This document shows, piece after piece, positions 12,201 to 24,599 of a DNA stretch of 64,000 nucleotides. The DNA is taken from positions 2,950,552-3,014,551 of the forward strand of contig JASKMD010000026.1 of NCBI GenBank assembly GCA_030144725.1, given 5' to 3'. Source of the stretch: Haematococcus lacustris (taxonomy: Eukaryota; Chlorophyta; Chlorophyceae; Chlamydomonadales; Haematococcaceae). Below the pieces are notes generated by a model, which was given only the letters and a program-made list of their open reading frames with translations, did no database searches and had not been told where the DNA came from. How positions within the stretch are numbered: position 1 is the first letter of the stretch; each line of letters opens with the position of its first letter. A program made the position numbers and the translations under genes.

Positions 12201-15200
12201 AAAAAAGCATAGCTGGTTCAAACCGGCTACCATCCGCGTGCGTTGCAAGTCGCGTGTGGTGCTACCACGCCCTGCCCTTCGCTCCAAAACAGAGTGTTGC
12301 TCAAGAAGTGCGGCTTCGCCGCACAGAATGTAGCCACAACGCACCACAAACGGAACTAAACTAGATAGTGGCATCGCCTGGGGCGTTTTAGGCACCCCAA
12401 GAACACTCGGCCTCGGCGCTGGTGCTTCAAAGCTCACGACCTCAGCCAGCTGCTGGCTTCGGCCTCGAGCATTGAAGCACCAGCGCCTCGGCCTCGCGTT
12501 TTTAGGGCACCTAAAACTACCGGCGATGGTGACTACTCGTGATGGAAAGAGATGTGGTGTAAGCTGAGGGTGCTGAGTCCGTAGCAATCCTGTGCTTGGC
12601 AAATACCATGTAAAGAAGACGATGAGGTGGGGGAGGTTTTCCACTGACCATCTTTTCCCGCTTCTCTGCGCCGCTCATGTTGGCGGGCATGACCATGGTC
12701 TTGACAGCCACCACAGTGCCCCGCCACAACCCCTTGTACACCTTGCCAAACTGCAGCCAGCACCAGCAGGGCAGGCCAGCTGCACACCTTGCCCAAGTGC
12801 AGGCACCAGCAGACGGGCACAGCCACCGCATGCCATACTGGTGAACCCGCGGGTGGGTGGGTGGGTGGGTGGGTAGGTACGCACCGTGCCTTCGCCCAGC
12901 AAGTCATTAGTCTGGATGCTGTCAACGTCTGCAGCGCTGCTGATGGAGTTCACAGCCAGCCTCCGCCGCATGCCTTCAATGCGCTCTGCACCACAGTGGT
13001 AGCCACAGGCCGTGGTCACACTACCTGACACTTGAGACTCAGCCACAGGAGAGAGCAATAGATGAAATGACCTAGACACCGCCACACATGAAGTCAACAT
13101 TGGTTTTTACCATTGAGCCACCAGCCTGAGATAAGTGTTGGGGGTCATCATGAGGAGATGCCTGGTGTGAGGCAGGAGTGAGCAGTACAGGAGTGAGCAG
13201 GAGATGTGAGGTTTGGGAGGCGAGGTCAATCTTTCGTTGAAAAGAGCAATGCATCCTTTCCCAGCCCGGCGCACGACATTGGCTCCAGAGCTGGGCATAC
13301 CTCTATAGCAGTACATCGCCATATGACAGCGCAATATGACATGGCTCAGGTTCATACCCTCGAGTTGAAAGCTCGACTATACTTGGCTCAGGTCCAAACA
13401 TAGGGCTCACGTCGAAAAGTCAACGAAGTTTACGGAAACGCGCGACAGAGCAGTTTGCAAAGCGACCAGTACATAGCGCAAGGTGACCTCTACAACAGAT
13501 CATTTCATGGCAAACGCATAAGTCGAGCGAAAAAGCAGATATACCGTACTCTCTCTTTTGATTGCGTCCGCTATACGTCGCTAAAGTCGCTACGCTCCAT
13601 GCTGGTGGTGGGGGGGTCAGTGCCCTATCTAGTGCAAAGTCCAGGCAGTGACTTGGTGCACAGTGACAGTACCCTTACACAGTGGCTCTGATTCAGTGAC
13701 CGGCTGGCTTGACTTGGTGACCTGTGCAAGAAACATTGACATGTTTTGCAAGGGATGGCTGTCTAAGATATTCTTAAGCACACCTACATCTGCAAACCAT
13801 TCTTTTGCTGCAGTTTTTGCATCAGAGAAAAGTTAACAAAGTTTGTCTCGCGTCAGGGCAATAGTATTGAAAGAGATAATACGGTGTAATAAACTGAAAA
13901 ATTGCAGGGCATTGACCCAAGAGCAGGGCATTGGCCCCACAGCAGGGCAGCATACCTAGTGCAGGACTGCCAGCCCCTACCCATACGCACCCAAGGTAAT
14001 GTCCTCCTTGCTGGTGGCAGAGCCATCAGATGTAGTGCCGTGTGTGCGCCCTGCTGACCCGTCCAACACGTTGATCAGGTTGTACTGCCGCACCTGCCAG
14101 GACACACAACAGGGGCTGACCCAGGGCAATGTTGGACCAGGCTTCATGTGGGGTGGGGCAGAGCAGGGTGGGGCGGAGAGGGGCACCTGCCACTTGAGAT
14201 GGTGCACTGAGGTTGCCTGCTTCCCTGGCCTGGCACGACCTAGCCTGGTCTGGTCAGAGCATCCCCTTGGCCTCCCACTGCCTCACTCTCCAGCTTATTG
14301 GCAACCAGCCAGACAGTGCCCCACTACCAAGCCAGCCTGCCAAGCCCCTACACCACGGCAGTGAGCCTGGCAGCTCAGCAGCAGTACGGCAGTCAGACTG
14401 GGAGTCATCCCAGCAGCTGCTGTCCAGCCTGCAGCGCACCAGCAGGGCGTCCAGGCGCAGCTTCTCCTCCTCAAGGTGGTCAGTGGTGGCGGCCAGGGCC
14501 TTGTTGGAGGTCTGCAGCGAGCCAGGTTGGCGCAGAGAGCATGCAGCATAGCTCAGGGCAGGCGGGCAGGGACCAGACCAGGCTGGCCAAGGAGGCAGGT
14601 CCTCCCGCCCACAACACTCTGGTCGCCTCTGCCTCTGCCCACCTCTGCCCACCTCTGCCTGCCCCTGCCTGCCTCTGCCCACCTCTGCCTGCCCCTGCTA
14701 CCTCGCTCTGCCTACACCCACCAGCACATCAGTCAGCAGTGCCGCCTGCTGCGCCCAGAACGCCATGATGATGGCGATGAGGATGGCCAGCACCACACTG
14801 CCCAGCACCACCAGCGCAATCATGCCGGCCTCCCAGGCAGGCGCCCAGCCCTCAGCGGGTGAGAGGTACACGGTCCAGTTGTTGTTTGACACCTAGCCAT
14901 GGTGGCAACACAGTAGGCAGCGGGGCAAGCAGCAGCAGTGGAGGCAACAGCAGCAGCTACAGGAAAGGCAGCAGTGGAGGCGACAGCAGCAGCAAAGGCA
15001 GCACAGTCATAGCTTGCTCCAACGCTGAGCCAATGCTGCTACAGAGTCCATTCGCAAGTGAGCATGGTAGGTGTGGGCCTGGCATTTTGGGCGTCACCAT
15101 TCAAGCAAGCTGCATGCCCCATGCCGCCATGCATGCATGCAACCCCGCATGCCTCCCTGCCTGGACACTGCTCACCTGCAGAGGCACTTTGACAGGGTTC

Positions 15201-16966
15201 TTGGGCGGCATCTTGCTGGCACAGAACACAAACTCCGGCCCTGAGCCGGCTGGCTTGACCTCGGTGCTGGTCCAGGGCCGGGTCATAGACCACAAGTAGC
15301 GCTTCTGCTTCAGCAGGTCCAGCCGTGGGTCAGTGCCGCTGCGCAGCTCCTCCAGCAGCAATATGATGGTGACAAAGCCCCAGAACTTCTCCCGCGTCAC
15401 TGGGTTGTAGCACATGGCCTGGGGCTCACAGTTCGTGGGCACTGCGGCCACCAGGCAGGCAGAAGGGGATGGGCGGCCATGAGCTGCCAGTGTTGTCATG
15501 GGCTAGGAGACACTGACACCGGCTGGTGTGCTAGATGTGCAGGAAGGACATGTGTGATAGGGTGGGCTGAGTCTGCCTGGTGCTGCAACCTGATGTGTTT
15601 GGTTTGGCACGCTCAAGCTGCAAGCTGCTGCCTGAGTCTTATGTGCTCATGTTTGAGCTGCTGCAGCAGCTGTCATTGCCACTGCTGCTACTCCTGCTGC
15701 AGCTGCCAGCCCTGAACTCAGCAGATACAGTGCAGAGGCGGAAGGAGCCTGCAGCCAGGAGAGATAGGCCCTGCCCCAGCCACGCACTGGATTTGTTGGT
15801 GCCAAAGGTCTCGTTCTGTGTGCTGTTTTGGATGAAAATGGGTAGCCGGACTATTGCCCCGTAGGCAGAGCGCAGTAAGGTAAGAGGCCCATTCAGCAAG
15901 AGCTTCCTGCTGGCCACTGTGTCCAGGCCGCCACCTCTCAGAGCAGGCTGCGGACACCACCCACATGCTCCGTGTGGAATGTCTTGCATGCGTGCAGGGC
16001 AGAAGCTTGGCAAGCATGGGCACCAGTGCATGGCATGCAAGTTGCCACATGCAGCATGGGTGTGTTGAGCATGGTCTCACCGCTGCAAAGATGTCCAACC
16101 CAATGCGGGACACGGCCTGCTGAGAGGTGGGAGGCCACACTGCTGCAATCACACCCAGTGGAGACACTTGGATTTCCTGGACCGTGGTGCTTGGCAACTG
16201 GAGTCAACAGGACAGTGCACAGCTGCAGCACATAATGTCACAGTTAGAGAAACTGAAGGACGCCATGCTTGCTACAAGCATATTTACCGTGGCGACAACA
16301 TCACTTGCGATGGTCTGGAAGTCAAGGGCGAAGGAGGGGAAGTAGGGGTTTTGTTTGATGAAGATTGAGAGGGTCACCAAGGGGGTGAAGTACTGCTCAA
16401 AGGAGAGCTGGAAGCTGGCTGCCCAGTCAAGCCCAGCGCCGTACACCACAGACCGCTTGCCTGCCGCCTCCTTCCTTGCGCCAGCAACCACCCCATACAC
16501 ACCAAGGGACATACAGACCACAGACACCAGCAGCGGCGGTAGCAGCAGCAGCAGCGGTTTCTTGCTCACATTCCTGGTGTAAACCTGCAGGGGGGAGGGG
16601 GATTGGACCTAGGGCGGATACTGGACTGCGCCGAAGCATAGCATGAACAGCTGGCTGCAGCTTGCTGACCTGCAGGGAGCCTCGAGCTCGATTGCAGAGA
16701 CGAGTGAAAGGGTTGTGTTTGCCGACGCTGGGATCCGGCGACGCAGGGCTCTGGGCATTGTGCCCTGGTGAAAGGGCGTTCAATTGCTCCGCCGCGGTAT
16801 GTCCTGAGCTCCTCCGCTTAGCGTCCTGGTTGCCGTAATCCGGGGACACCGCATCGCCGATGGGAGCTAGCGTGCTGGCAGCCTCTATCACGAGCAGCCC
16901 CTTCGCTTCCGTATCCCGAATCTCGGCGGATAAGCGAGACGGTGCATCGGCGCTTCTACGACACAT
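6254..16966 (-). CDS. CHASE-domain receptor-like TKL protein kinase (20-exon model)
   Basis: Exons in transcript order: 16966-16670, 16584-16288, 16197-16081, 15947-15788, 15441-15176, 14892-14722, 14511-14440, 14093-13991, 12985-12885, 12750-12649, 11066-11013, 10666-10590, 9933-9861, 9682-9509, 8590-8463, 8019-7907, 7760-7456, 7104-6970, 6836-6785, 6555-6254. All phases fit, giving 1,032 aa. The ATG at 16,966 is the first after an in-frame stop. A first membrane segment lies near residues 110-132, then a CHASE-like extracellular region (about 150-380), a second membrane segment (403-425) and a short charged linker. The kinase domain has GEGTFGKVYKG, VAVK (K545), HADLKARN (D686, N691), DFG (D709) and APE (E737). 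The HAD in place of HRD makes it a non-RD kinase. It probably relays an external small-molecule signal. Ligand and substrates are unknown. The last three exons are the least certain. Confidence 0.85.
8020..8420 (-). repeat. 20-bp minisatellite filling a kinase intron (right arm)
   Basis: This is the same array as in the left arm, in opposite orientation. It is exactly 40 bp (two units) longer. One unit carries a C-for-T change near 8,107. The sense strand of the gene is again the C/T-rich strand. Confidence 0.95.
12381..12525. repeat. Short inverted repeat in a kinase intron
   Basis: The arms GGCGCTGGTGCTTCAA (about 12,415-12,430) and its complement (about 12,473-12,488) face each other. They are extended outward by GTTTTAGG.CACC and its complement. 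The element sits in the 1.58-kb intron 11,067-12,648, which otherwise holds no recognisable feature apart from a perfect 7-bp-stem hairpin (GTGCGGC/GCCGCAC) near 12,319. It may be a small foldback element. Confidence 0.6.
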
Positions 16967-17403
16967 CAACTCGCCCTATGCTTTGGCCATGGCGTGCGAC
17001 AAGGAGCGTACGAGGGTGGGGAGAGCGGGCCCGGGAGAAGCTTGCATGCTAGGGGAAAAGCGGGTTACTGTACTATCCCTTTCGATTTCCTATCCCGTAT
17101 CGTTTTTCCCCTTCGGGAAACCGAGAATGATCAAACAATGTATTGTCCTTCGTTAGAGTAAACATTCTATTTGTTTGGTCCTTTGAGAAGTAGTCAAAAC
17201 ATTTAGTTGACCTCGACGACAGTGCCAGCAATGGACCACTTTGTGGTCCGGGGCATCAGTGCCGCCGACGCAGCTGGTAATCTGCACCGCGAGCTCCTTA
17301 TGCGCGATGAACAACGCTTCCAAATGTCTCGTGATCGATGACGATGATCAGGACAGTGTGCATCAAAGCAAAGCAGATCCCAGCTGCAACTAAGACCTCA
17401 GCT
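16967..17403. promoter_or_regulatory. Upstream region of the kinase gene
   Basis: The 430 bases between the kinase start codon and the first transposon contain no convincing open frame. They should hold the kinase promoter. No clear TATA box or operator was recognised. Confidence 0.3.
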
Positions 17404-17969
17404 CAGGTGTCCCCAACATGGGTTTGGTAATCTTCATGCAAATATTCTTTCGACACTGCACCGTTTTCGATAGCGTTCATCACATTGGCAGCTGCGAATT
17501 ACTGCGCGTGTCCTGGCAAGCGGCGCGTTACCTCTTGCGAGTGAGGCCATGCCGGCGCAAGCGATCGCGGACGAACCTCAGCTGCTCCCTGTCGGTTGTT
17601 CTAGTGGTATGTAGCGGCATCAGTGGTTGAACTGCGCCTGCTATCGACTAGGAAGTACAATCAATGTTTAGCCCGCCAGGCTCGCTCCGCGAACCTTTCA
17701 TTGGTGCAGGCGGTGTCGGAGGCCCGTCGTTGGGAAAGTTACAGAGCGACATTGCAAGATACGAAAAAGGGACCCCCTTCCACAAACAGCATATTGTGAG
17801 CTGACCACACTGGAGATCTAGATTTTGGCTCTGTAACTTTGTTCCTTACTCAACGACACAGCTGTTGAAGAAGAAAGCACGGCATTCCATTGAGTAGGCA
17901 TGTGGGAACATAAGTTGGCGTGACCTAACTTTGCCTTGCAGTAATGACTAGCCTGCTCCACTCCTAGAC

Positions 17970-18292
17970 TTTAGTCCCTGCGTTTGTCCCTGCGTTTTGC
18001 CGACCTTGTCCGATTGGGCTGAAATTTTGATAGATAGTAGTTTGCAGAAAATAAAACAAATCTTTCAGAAAAAATATTTTGAAAAAATCAAAGGCGGCTG
18101 CGCTGTGGCCCTGGGGCGTAGGTGCAGGGATAAGTGCAGGGATAGGTTGCGGGCCACAGCGCAACAGCTTTTGGATTTTTCCAAATATTTTTCTTGAAAA
18201 ATATGTTTTATTTTCTGAAAACTGCCATCTATCAAAATTTCAGCCCGATCGGACAAGGTCGGTAGAACGCAGGGACAAACGCAGGGACTAAA
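17970..18292. mobile_element. Foldback MITE nested in transposon A
   Basis: The sequence is almost one hairpin. An arm of about 145 bp starting TTTAGTCCCTGCGTTTGTCC is mirrored at the other end, with a loop of about 35 bp near 18,115-18,148. There is no coding capacity. The palindromic TTTAG/CTAAA ends make a short TTA or TAA target duplication possible but not provable. Confidence 0.85.
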
Positions 18293-18665
18293 TTGTGGGA
18301 GTGTCCGACGGCCTGGACCCTGCTCCCTACCACCCCTCGCATTCCCCCGCAACTACTTGCTCCCCCAACCTCTCCCTGGCCTAGCATTGTCTTCTTACCT
18401 CCTTGTACCCCCTCCCAGCCCCAGACCCGCCCTCCCACGCCCCTTCCCAGCCCCAGCTCCGCCCTCCCTCCCACCCACTCCCAACCCCAGCCCAGCCCCG
18501 CCCTCCCACCCCATCCCACCCCCTCCCAGCCCCAGGCCCGCTCTCCCACCCCTTGTACATCCTAGACCAATGGTCCAGGGCCGGCGGCGTGCTCAGCTCC
18601 AAGCCCTGTTCAACTTACCAAGGGCTGGCTATCTGCAAGGAGGGCTGAGGCTATTGCCCAGCAGG

Positions 18666-19599
18666 CTGGGCTGGGCTGGGCTGGGCTGGGCTGGGCTGGG
18701 CTGGGCTGGGCTGGGCTGGGCTGGGCTGGGCTGGGCTGGGCTGGGCTGGGCTGGGCTGGGCTGGGCTGGGCTGGGCTGGGCTGGGCTGGGCTGGGCTGGG
18801 CTGGGCTGGGCTGGGCTGGGCTGGGCTGGGCTGGGCTGGGCTGGGCTGGGCTGGGCTGGGCTGGGCTGGGCTGGGCTGGGCTGGGCTGGGCTGGGCTGGG
18901 CTGGGCTGGGCTGGGCTGGGCTGGGCTGGGCTGGGCTGGGCTGGGCTGGGCTGGGCTGGGCTGGGCTGGGCTGGGCTGGGCTGGGCTGGGCTGGGCTGGG
19001 CTGGGCTGGGCTGGGCTGGGCTGGGCTGGGCTGGGCTGGGCTGGGCTGGGCTGGGCTGGGCTGGGCTGGGCTGGGCTGGGCTGGGCTGGGCTGGGCTGGG
19101 CTGGGCTGGGCTGGGCTGGGCTGGGCTGGGCTGGGCTGGGCTGGGCTGGGCTGGGCTGGGCTGGGCTGGGCTGGGCTGGGCTGGGCTGGGCTGGGCTGGG
19201 CTGGGCTGGGCTGGGCTGGGCTGGGCTGGGCTGGGCTGGGCTGGGCTGGGCTGGGCTGGGCTGGGCTGGGCTGGGCTGGGCTGGGCTGGGCTGGGCTGGG
19301 CTGGGCTGGGCTGGGCTGGGCTGGGCTGGGCTGGGCTGGGCTGGGCTGGGCTGGGCTGGGCTGGGCTGGGCTGGGCTGGGCTGGGCTGGGCTGGGCTGGG
19401 CTGGGCTGGGCTGGGCTGGGCTGGGCTGGGCTGGGCTGGGCTGGGCTGGGCTGGGCTGGGCTGGGCTGGGCTGGGCTGGGCTGGGCTGGGCTGGGCTGGG
19501 CTGGGCTGGGCTGGGCTGGGCTGGGCTGGGCTGGGCTGGGCTGGGCTGGGCTGGGCTGGGCTGGGCTGGGCTGGGCTGGGCTGGGCTGGGCTGGGCTGG
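18666..19599 (+). repeat. CTGGG pentanucleotide satellite, ~187 perfect copies
   Basis: This is an uninterrupted array of the pentamer CTGGG, 934 bp long with no visible substitution. The plus strand carries GGG every five bases, which suits G-quadruplex formation. All long open frames over this region (in five frames) are products of the repeat and not genes. Confidence 0.98.
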
Positions 19600-20472
19600 C
19601 TGGAAGGATTGGAAGGATTGGGAGGTAGTGGGCGTAGGCGCATGATGCATTGTGCATGCAGATCAGCTACGACGAGCCAAAGCAATCCACATTCGCAACA
19701 CATTGACCGGCCTGCATTCGCAATACATTGACCAACCTGCAATCCACATTCGCAACACATTGACCACCCTGCATGGGGATGAGCAGGAGGCAGGTGCTGA
19801 TGCTGATGCTGGTGCTGGTGCTGGTGCTGCCCCTGGGCTGCCCACCCCTCCTGCTGCCCCCCCCTGGCAGCAGCTAGCAGCTGGTGCAGGTGCTCCCCCT
19901 GAGCTGCTCACATCTCCAGCCGAGCAGCAAGGGGCCACATCGGAGCTGGACACGAGCTCTACACGCAAGCGGAGGGCGGGCGTGAGAGATAGGACCCAAC
20001 CTGCTGAGCAAGGTAACAGAGCAATAGCCTACACAGGTTGTAGGGATGTATAGAGTGTCCAAGTCATCAGTACTGCTCACGAACGAGTCAAGCATCGCAG
20101 CAACCTTGTATATTTCCGAGCATGGGTGAAGGGGCGTTGTTAGATTGGTTTGGCATGCCATGTGAATCGTTTTGACTGCGGCGACTGTGCCTCACTGTGC
20201 GCAGGTGCTCCTGGGCCACGTCGGTCGCAGCGGTGTCTCGCGACGAGGCCCGCATCAGCAAAAAATGCATGGATTTCAATGTAAAGATTTGAGCCGCCAT
20301 CACACTCAGCACGCTGTACAGTATTTAATGATACATGTTGCACCGCATAGCTGAAGGAGTCCTCTACCCATTGATGTGCGTAGCATAAATAGAAACCACG
20401 GGGCTGAGACGCGGCGTCGTTTTGATTACCAGGGGGCGGTTTCCTGTTAGTTGGGGACACCTGACCTCAGCT

Positions 20473-21282
20473 CCAATTATCTAAGGCCTGCCAGTGGCAT
20501 CAGTGGCATCAGTGGCATGAGCATCCTCATCCGTAGGCAAATGTTGGCACTCTCCGTGCGTTTTATGTCAGCTACCAGCAAGTTGCAGTGAGTGAGATGC
20601 GGCGTTTGTGCCCTACCCACAGTGCCCCACCCACAGTGCCAGAACCCCTCATGGTGTTCACAGATGTTCTCAGGCTGGGGTCACAGGACAGACAAGGGTA
20701 GCAACCAGGCTGGCAACCATGTCGAGGGGGGAGGCGGCTGGTCATACACGGGCAGTTGGCCAAGGCAAAGGGCCAAAGCAGCAGCATGGGTGGCTTCAGG
20801 AGTTGCATGCACGTTTGAATGCTCCGTGGCGGATGATGAGATATGCTGCCACTGCCCGCAGCGGCAGGAGGACCACAACTTTATCAGCGAGGTTCAATGC
20901 CCCATGTGACGTGGTCAGGTGATAAGGCCGCTAGAAGAGAGACCACGACAACTAACTATGTGGATCGAATGATTTTGCTGCGAGATTAACGGGGTGGGAG
21001 ACTTGATTATTTCTATGCACGACGACATTCTCAAAATTAACTTGAACAATATTCTGGTTATAGTTTTCAATAACAACTTGAACAATATTCTAATTATAGT
21101 TTTCGAGGCTTCGGGAATCGAAAGGGAGACTACGGTAAGCTGCAGCACTCGTAGAAACTAGCACGTGTAAAGTTCTCTATTTTGACATGAAACTTGGTAC
21201 ATAGCATTTTTACAACATTGTAAGAGTTATGGTGAAAACCTAAAATCGAGGAAAAATCGGGCTGAGGAGATACAGAGTTGTC
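20473..21282. other. Region without a recognisable gene
   Basis: No convincing coding sequence was seen. Two overlapping short open frames at 20,592-20,922 show no known motif. The stretch 21,025-21,110 is A/T-rich with a duplicated ~40-bp segment (AACTTGAACAATATTCT occurs twice). Confidence 0.4.
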
Positions 21283-23050
21283 AGTACTGACAGACCCCCA
21301 AGTCAGTGCTGACTGACCCACTTTCAGTGCTGACTGATCCATTATCAGTGCTGACTGATTAGTTATCAGTGCTGACTGATTAACATTCAGTGCTGACTGA
21401 CCCACTATCAGTGCTGACTGACCCACTATCAGTGCTGACTGATCCATTATCAGTGCTGACTGATCCATTATCAGTGCTGACTGATTAATTATCAGTGCTG
21501 ACTGACTAACATTCAGTGCTGACTGACCCACTATCAGTGCTGACTGATTAATTATCAGTGCTGACTGATCCATTATCAGTGCTGACTGATTAGTTATCAG
21601 CGCTGACTGATTAACATTCAGTGCTGACTAACCCACTATCAGTGCTGACTGACCCATTATCAGTGCTGGCTGATTAATTATCAGCGCTGACTGACCCACT
21701 ATCAGTGCTGACTGATTAATTATCAGTGCTGACTGATCCATTATCAGTGCTGACTGATTAGTTATCAGCGCTGACTGATTAACATTCAGTGCTGACTGAC
21801 CCACTATCAGTGCTGACTGATCCATTATCAGTGCTGACTGATTAATTATCAGTGCTGACTGACTAACATTCAGTGCTGACTGACCCACTATCAGTGCTGA
21901 CTGATTAATTATCAGTGCTGACTGACCAACATTCAGTGCTGACTGACCCACTATCAGTGCTGACTGATCCATTATCAGTGCTGACTGATTAGTTATCAGC
22001 GCTGACTGATTAACATTCAGTGCTGACTAACCCACTATCAGTGCTGACTGACCCATTATCAGTGCTGGCTGATTAATTATCAACGCTGACTGATTAACAT
22101 TCAGTGCTGACTGACCCACTATCAGTGCTGACTGACCCACTATCAGTGCTGACTGACCCATTATCAGTGCTGACTGATTAATTATCAGCGCTGACTGATT
22201 TACATTCAGTGCTGACTGACCCACTATCAGTGCTGACTGACCCATTATCAGTGCTGACTGATTAGTTATCAGCGCTGACTGATTAACATTCAGTGCTGAC
22301 TGACCCACTATCAGTGCTGACTGATCCATTATCAGTGCTGACTGATTAATTATCAGTGCTGACTGACTAACATTCAGTGCTGACTGACCCACTATCAGTG
22401 CTGACTGATTAATTATCAGTGCTGACTGACCAACATTCAGTGCTGACTGACCCACTATCAGTGCTGACTGATCCATTATCAGTGCTGACTGATTAGTTAT
22501 CAGCGCTGACTGATTAACATTCAGTGCTGACTGACCCACTATCAGTGCTGACTGATCCATTATCAGTGCTGACTGATTAATTATCAGTGCTGACTGACTA
22601 ACATTCAGTGCTGACTGACCCACTATCAGTGCTGACTGATTAATTATCAGTGCTGACTGACCAACATTCAGTGCTGACTGACCCACTATCAGTGCTGACT
22701 GATCCATTATCAGTGCTGACTGATTAGTTATCAGCGCTGACTGATTAACATTCAGTGCTGACTGACCCACTATCAGTGCTGACTGTTTAACATTCAGTGC
22801 TGACTGACCCACTATCAGTGCTGACTGATTAACATTCAGTGCTGACTGACCCACTGTCAGTGCTGACTACCTATTTTTCAGTGCTGACTGACCCACATTC
22901 AGTGCTGACTACCTAACTTTCAGTGATGACTGACTAACTTTCAGTGCTGACTGACTACCTATGACCCACTGTCAGCGCTGACTACCTAACTGTCAGTGCT
23001 GACTGAGTAATTCTTAGTGTTGACCGACTAACTTTCAGTGCGGACTTACT
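21283..23050. repeat. 21-bp satellite with 231-bp higher-order repeat
   Basis: About 83 monomers of the type TCAGTGCTGACTGANNNANTA run head to tail. Monomer variants follow an ordered pattern of 11 monomers. The marker ATTAGTTATCAGCG starts at 21,757, 21,988, 22,261, 22,492 and 22,723, and intervals of exactly 231 bp recur (21,757-21,988, 22,261-22,492, 22,492-22,723). Monomers decay towards 23,050. The open frames reading QSALIxx are repeat artefacts. Confidence 0.95.
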
Positions 23051-23919
23051 AAACTAACTAACTATGTTGACTATGAACATGATGCACCTTCACTTCACGG
23101 GGATGTTAAGCACATGCCTTGAAAGAAAGGCGACAACAACAACAACACCACAACAAGGGGACAATACAACACACAACGAGGTGACTGCCACCACAACTAC
23201 AAAGTAACAACATAGCTAGGCTGGGCTCCAAGCTCCTGGTTGCAGACGCCCCGCTTCACCTACCACACAGCAGCTGACTTCTGGCTGCACAAGTCATGCA
23301 CCACCTGCCTCATGGTAGCTGCTCACGTCATGTGCCACCTAGGTAGCTGCACCGCATGACTTATGGCGGCGGCTCCTACATGAGCCTCCTTGCTGCACAT
23401 CTTGGCTGCTCCTGGCTGCACTTGGCTGCTGCTCCTGGCTGCAAGTATACAGGGGCTGCATCGTCGCAGTACCACATAACAGTCGACTCATGGCGGCTCG
23501 CTCCATGCACAACCTGCCTCATAGCCTGCCTTAACGCACGCCATGTTGCACCTGCATGGATCAAAGTGCTATGACCACGATGGGGTGGGGAGTATGGTTG
23601 TAGTAGCCTATGTCTAGTCGCTTGTAGCCTAGTCTGTCTAGTCGCTATACCTTCTGGGCTTCTGACTGCTACTGATGGCTTGGGAGGTTCAGGGGGGTGG
23701 GGGGCCATCTCCAGGCTTCACGGTAGGTAGGGAGGGAGGGGGTTGCCTAGCCCTGGCCTTGACCTTAGCCCTAGCCCTAACCTTAACCCACCCTCACATT
23801 GTCCCTAAGCCCAGCCTCAACCCCAAGCCCGTCACTAGCCTCAACCCCAAACCCTAGCCTAGCCCTAGCCCCAGCCCATCACTAGCCCTAGCCCTACAAA
23901 CATATAGTAATAAATGGGA
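23051..23919. other. Non-coding stretch with degenerate telomere-like repeats
   Basis: The stretch 23,220-23,460 repeats words such as CTGGCTGCAC without a usable reading frame. The stretch 23,755-23,900 is rich in CCCTAGCCCTAACC-like words. These resemble a degraded interstitial array of a CCCTAA-type telomere repeat. No gene was recognised. Confidence 0.45.
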
Positions 23920-24160
23920 GGCTGTCAGTACTGACAGGCGTTCATAAATGACGGACCAGCTATCAGTACTGAAAGACTGTATGTACTAACAAGTCAAAAG
24001 TTACCGTCAATTAGTACTGAAAAACATTATGTATTGAAAAGTAAAAAATCACGGTCATTCAGTACTGAAAAGGTATTCAGTACTGACAACAATTCAGCAC
24101 TGGCAAGCAGTCAGTACTGATAGGCATTAAGCCTATAGGCATTCAGCACTGAATGGCAGG
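23920..24160. repeat. Degenerate palindromic TCAGTACTGA repeats
   Basis: At least eight copies of the palindrome TCAGTACTGA or close variants are spaced about 20-35 bp apart. The same word appears at the start of the 21-bp satellite (21,277). The two repeat fields may therefore derive from one ancestral element, about 2.6 kb long and bounded by related repeats. Confidence 0.7.
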
Positions 24161-24599
24161 CACACGGTATCTCATCAACCACTGGGAGTTGATTTTTTTT
24201 TTCAAGTGCGTTGGCTTGCAAATGGACAAAGGAAGCCAGCTAGCCAAAAAAAAGGTACCCTTAGGTGGCACCAATAGTGCCATCTTTTACACGAGTGAGG
24301 TTAAGGTGTAAGCAGGGTAGGAAGGTCCTAGCGGCACAAGACGGTATGGACGTCCACAGGGTAGCTTCCAACGGTCGATGGCAATCAAAGATGCAACCAC
24401 TACCAAATCAGTCGGTTCTATTAAGTTAGGATATGGTCTGGCCACCATGGGGCAGGTGGCCGGCTACTCAAGGGCACGCAGAGGTTGCACCGGGCTGCAG
24501 AATACCGGCGGGGTATTGGAGGCCTGGCCCGCAACAATCCATAGGGCCTAGTAGTTCTGACAGTCTGCTAGCCTGCTAGCCTGCTAGCCAGCTGCTAGC
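24161..24599. other. Region without a recognisable gene
   Basis: No coding frame was recognised. It contains short A and T runs (T9 at 24,193, A8 at 24,246) and a GC-mixed block 24,260-24,560 that looks like part of a repeat but could not be named. Confidence 0.35.

Larger units (their letters stand above)
17404..20463. mobile_element. DNA transposon, copy A, with 14-bp TIRs and 9-bp target duplication
   Basis: The left end reads CAGGTGTCCCCAAC (17,404-17,417) and the right end is its exact complement (20,450-20,463). The flanks ACCTCAGCT at 17,395-17,403 and 20,464-20,472 are a perfect 9-bp target-site duplication. The first 35 bases match the start of copy B at 27,161. A coding relic at about 19,652-20,050 begins [10 protein letters not shown], like the second exon in copy B, and then turns Ala/Pro-rich. 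The element has been filled by a foldback element, a CTGGG satellite and three imperfect copies of a ~30-bp repeat (19,680-19,773). A 9-bp duplication is typical of Mutator-like elements. The short TIRs leave the superfamily open. Confidence 0.85.

Noticed and set aside
12200..12300. A tRNA gene suggested by GGTTCAAACC
   Set aside because: No matching A box, acceptor stem or anticodon arm could be paired around it.
18357..19760. Long open frames in five reading frames (LGWAG, SPAQP types)
   Set aside because: They are forced by the CTGGG pentamer, which lacks stop codons in every frame. No coding constraint.
21130..22854. QSALIxx open frames, and the idea of a CRISPR array
   Set aside because: The 21-bp monomers are contiguous with no unique spacers, and the organism is eukaryotic.
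23755..23900. A true telomere
   Set aside because: The CCCTA-like words are degenerate, short, and internal to the sequence. At most an old interstitial remnant.
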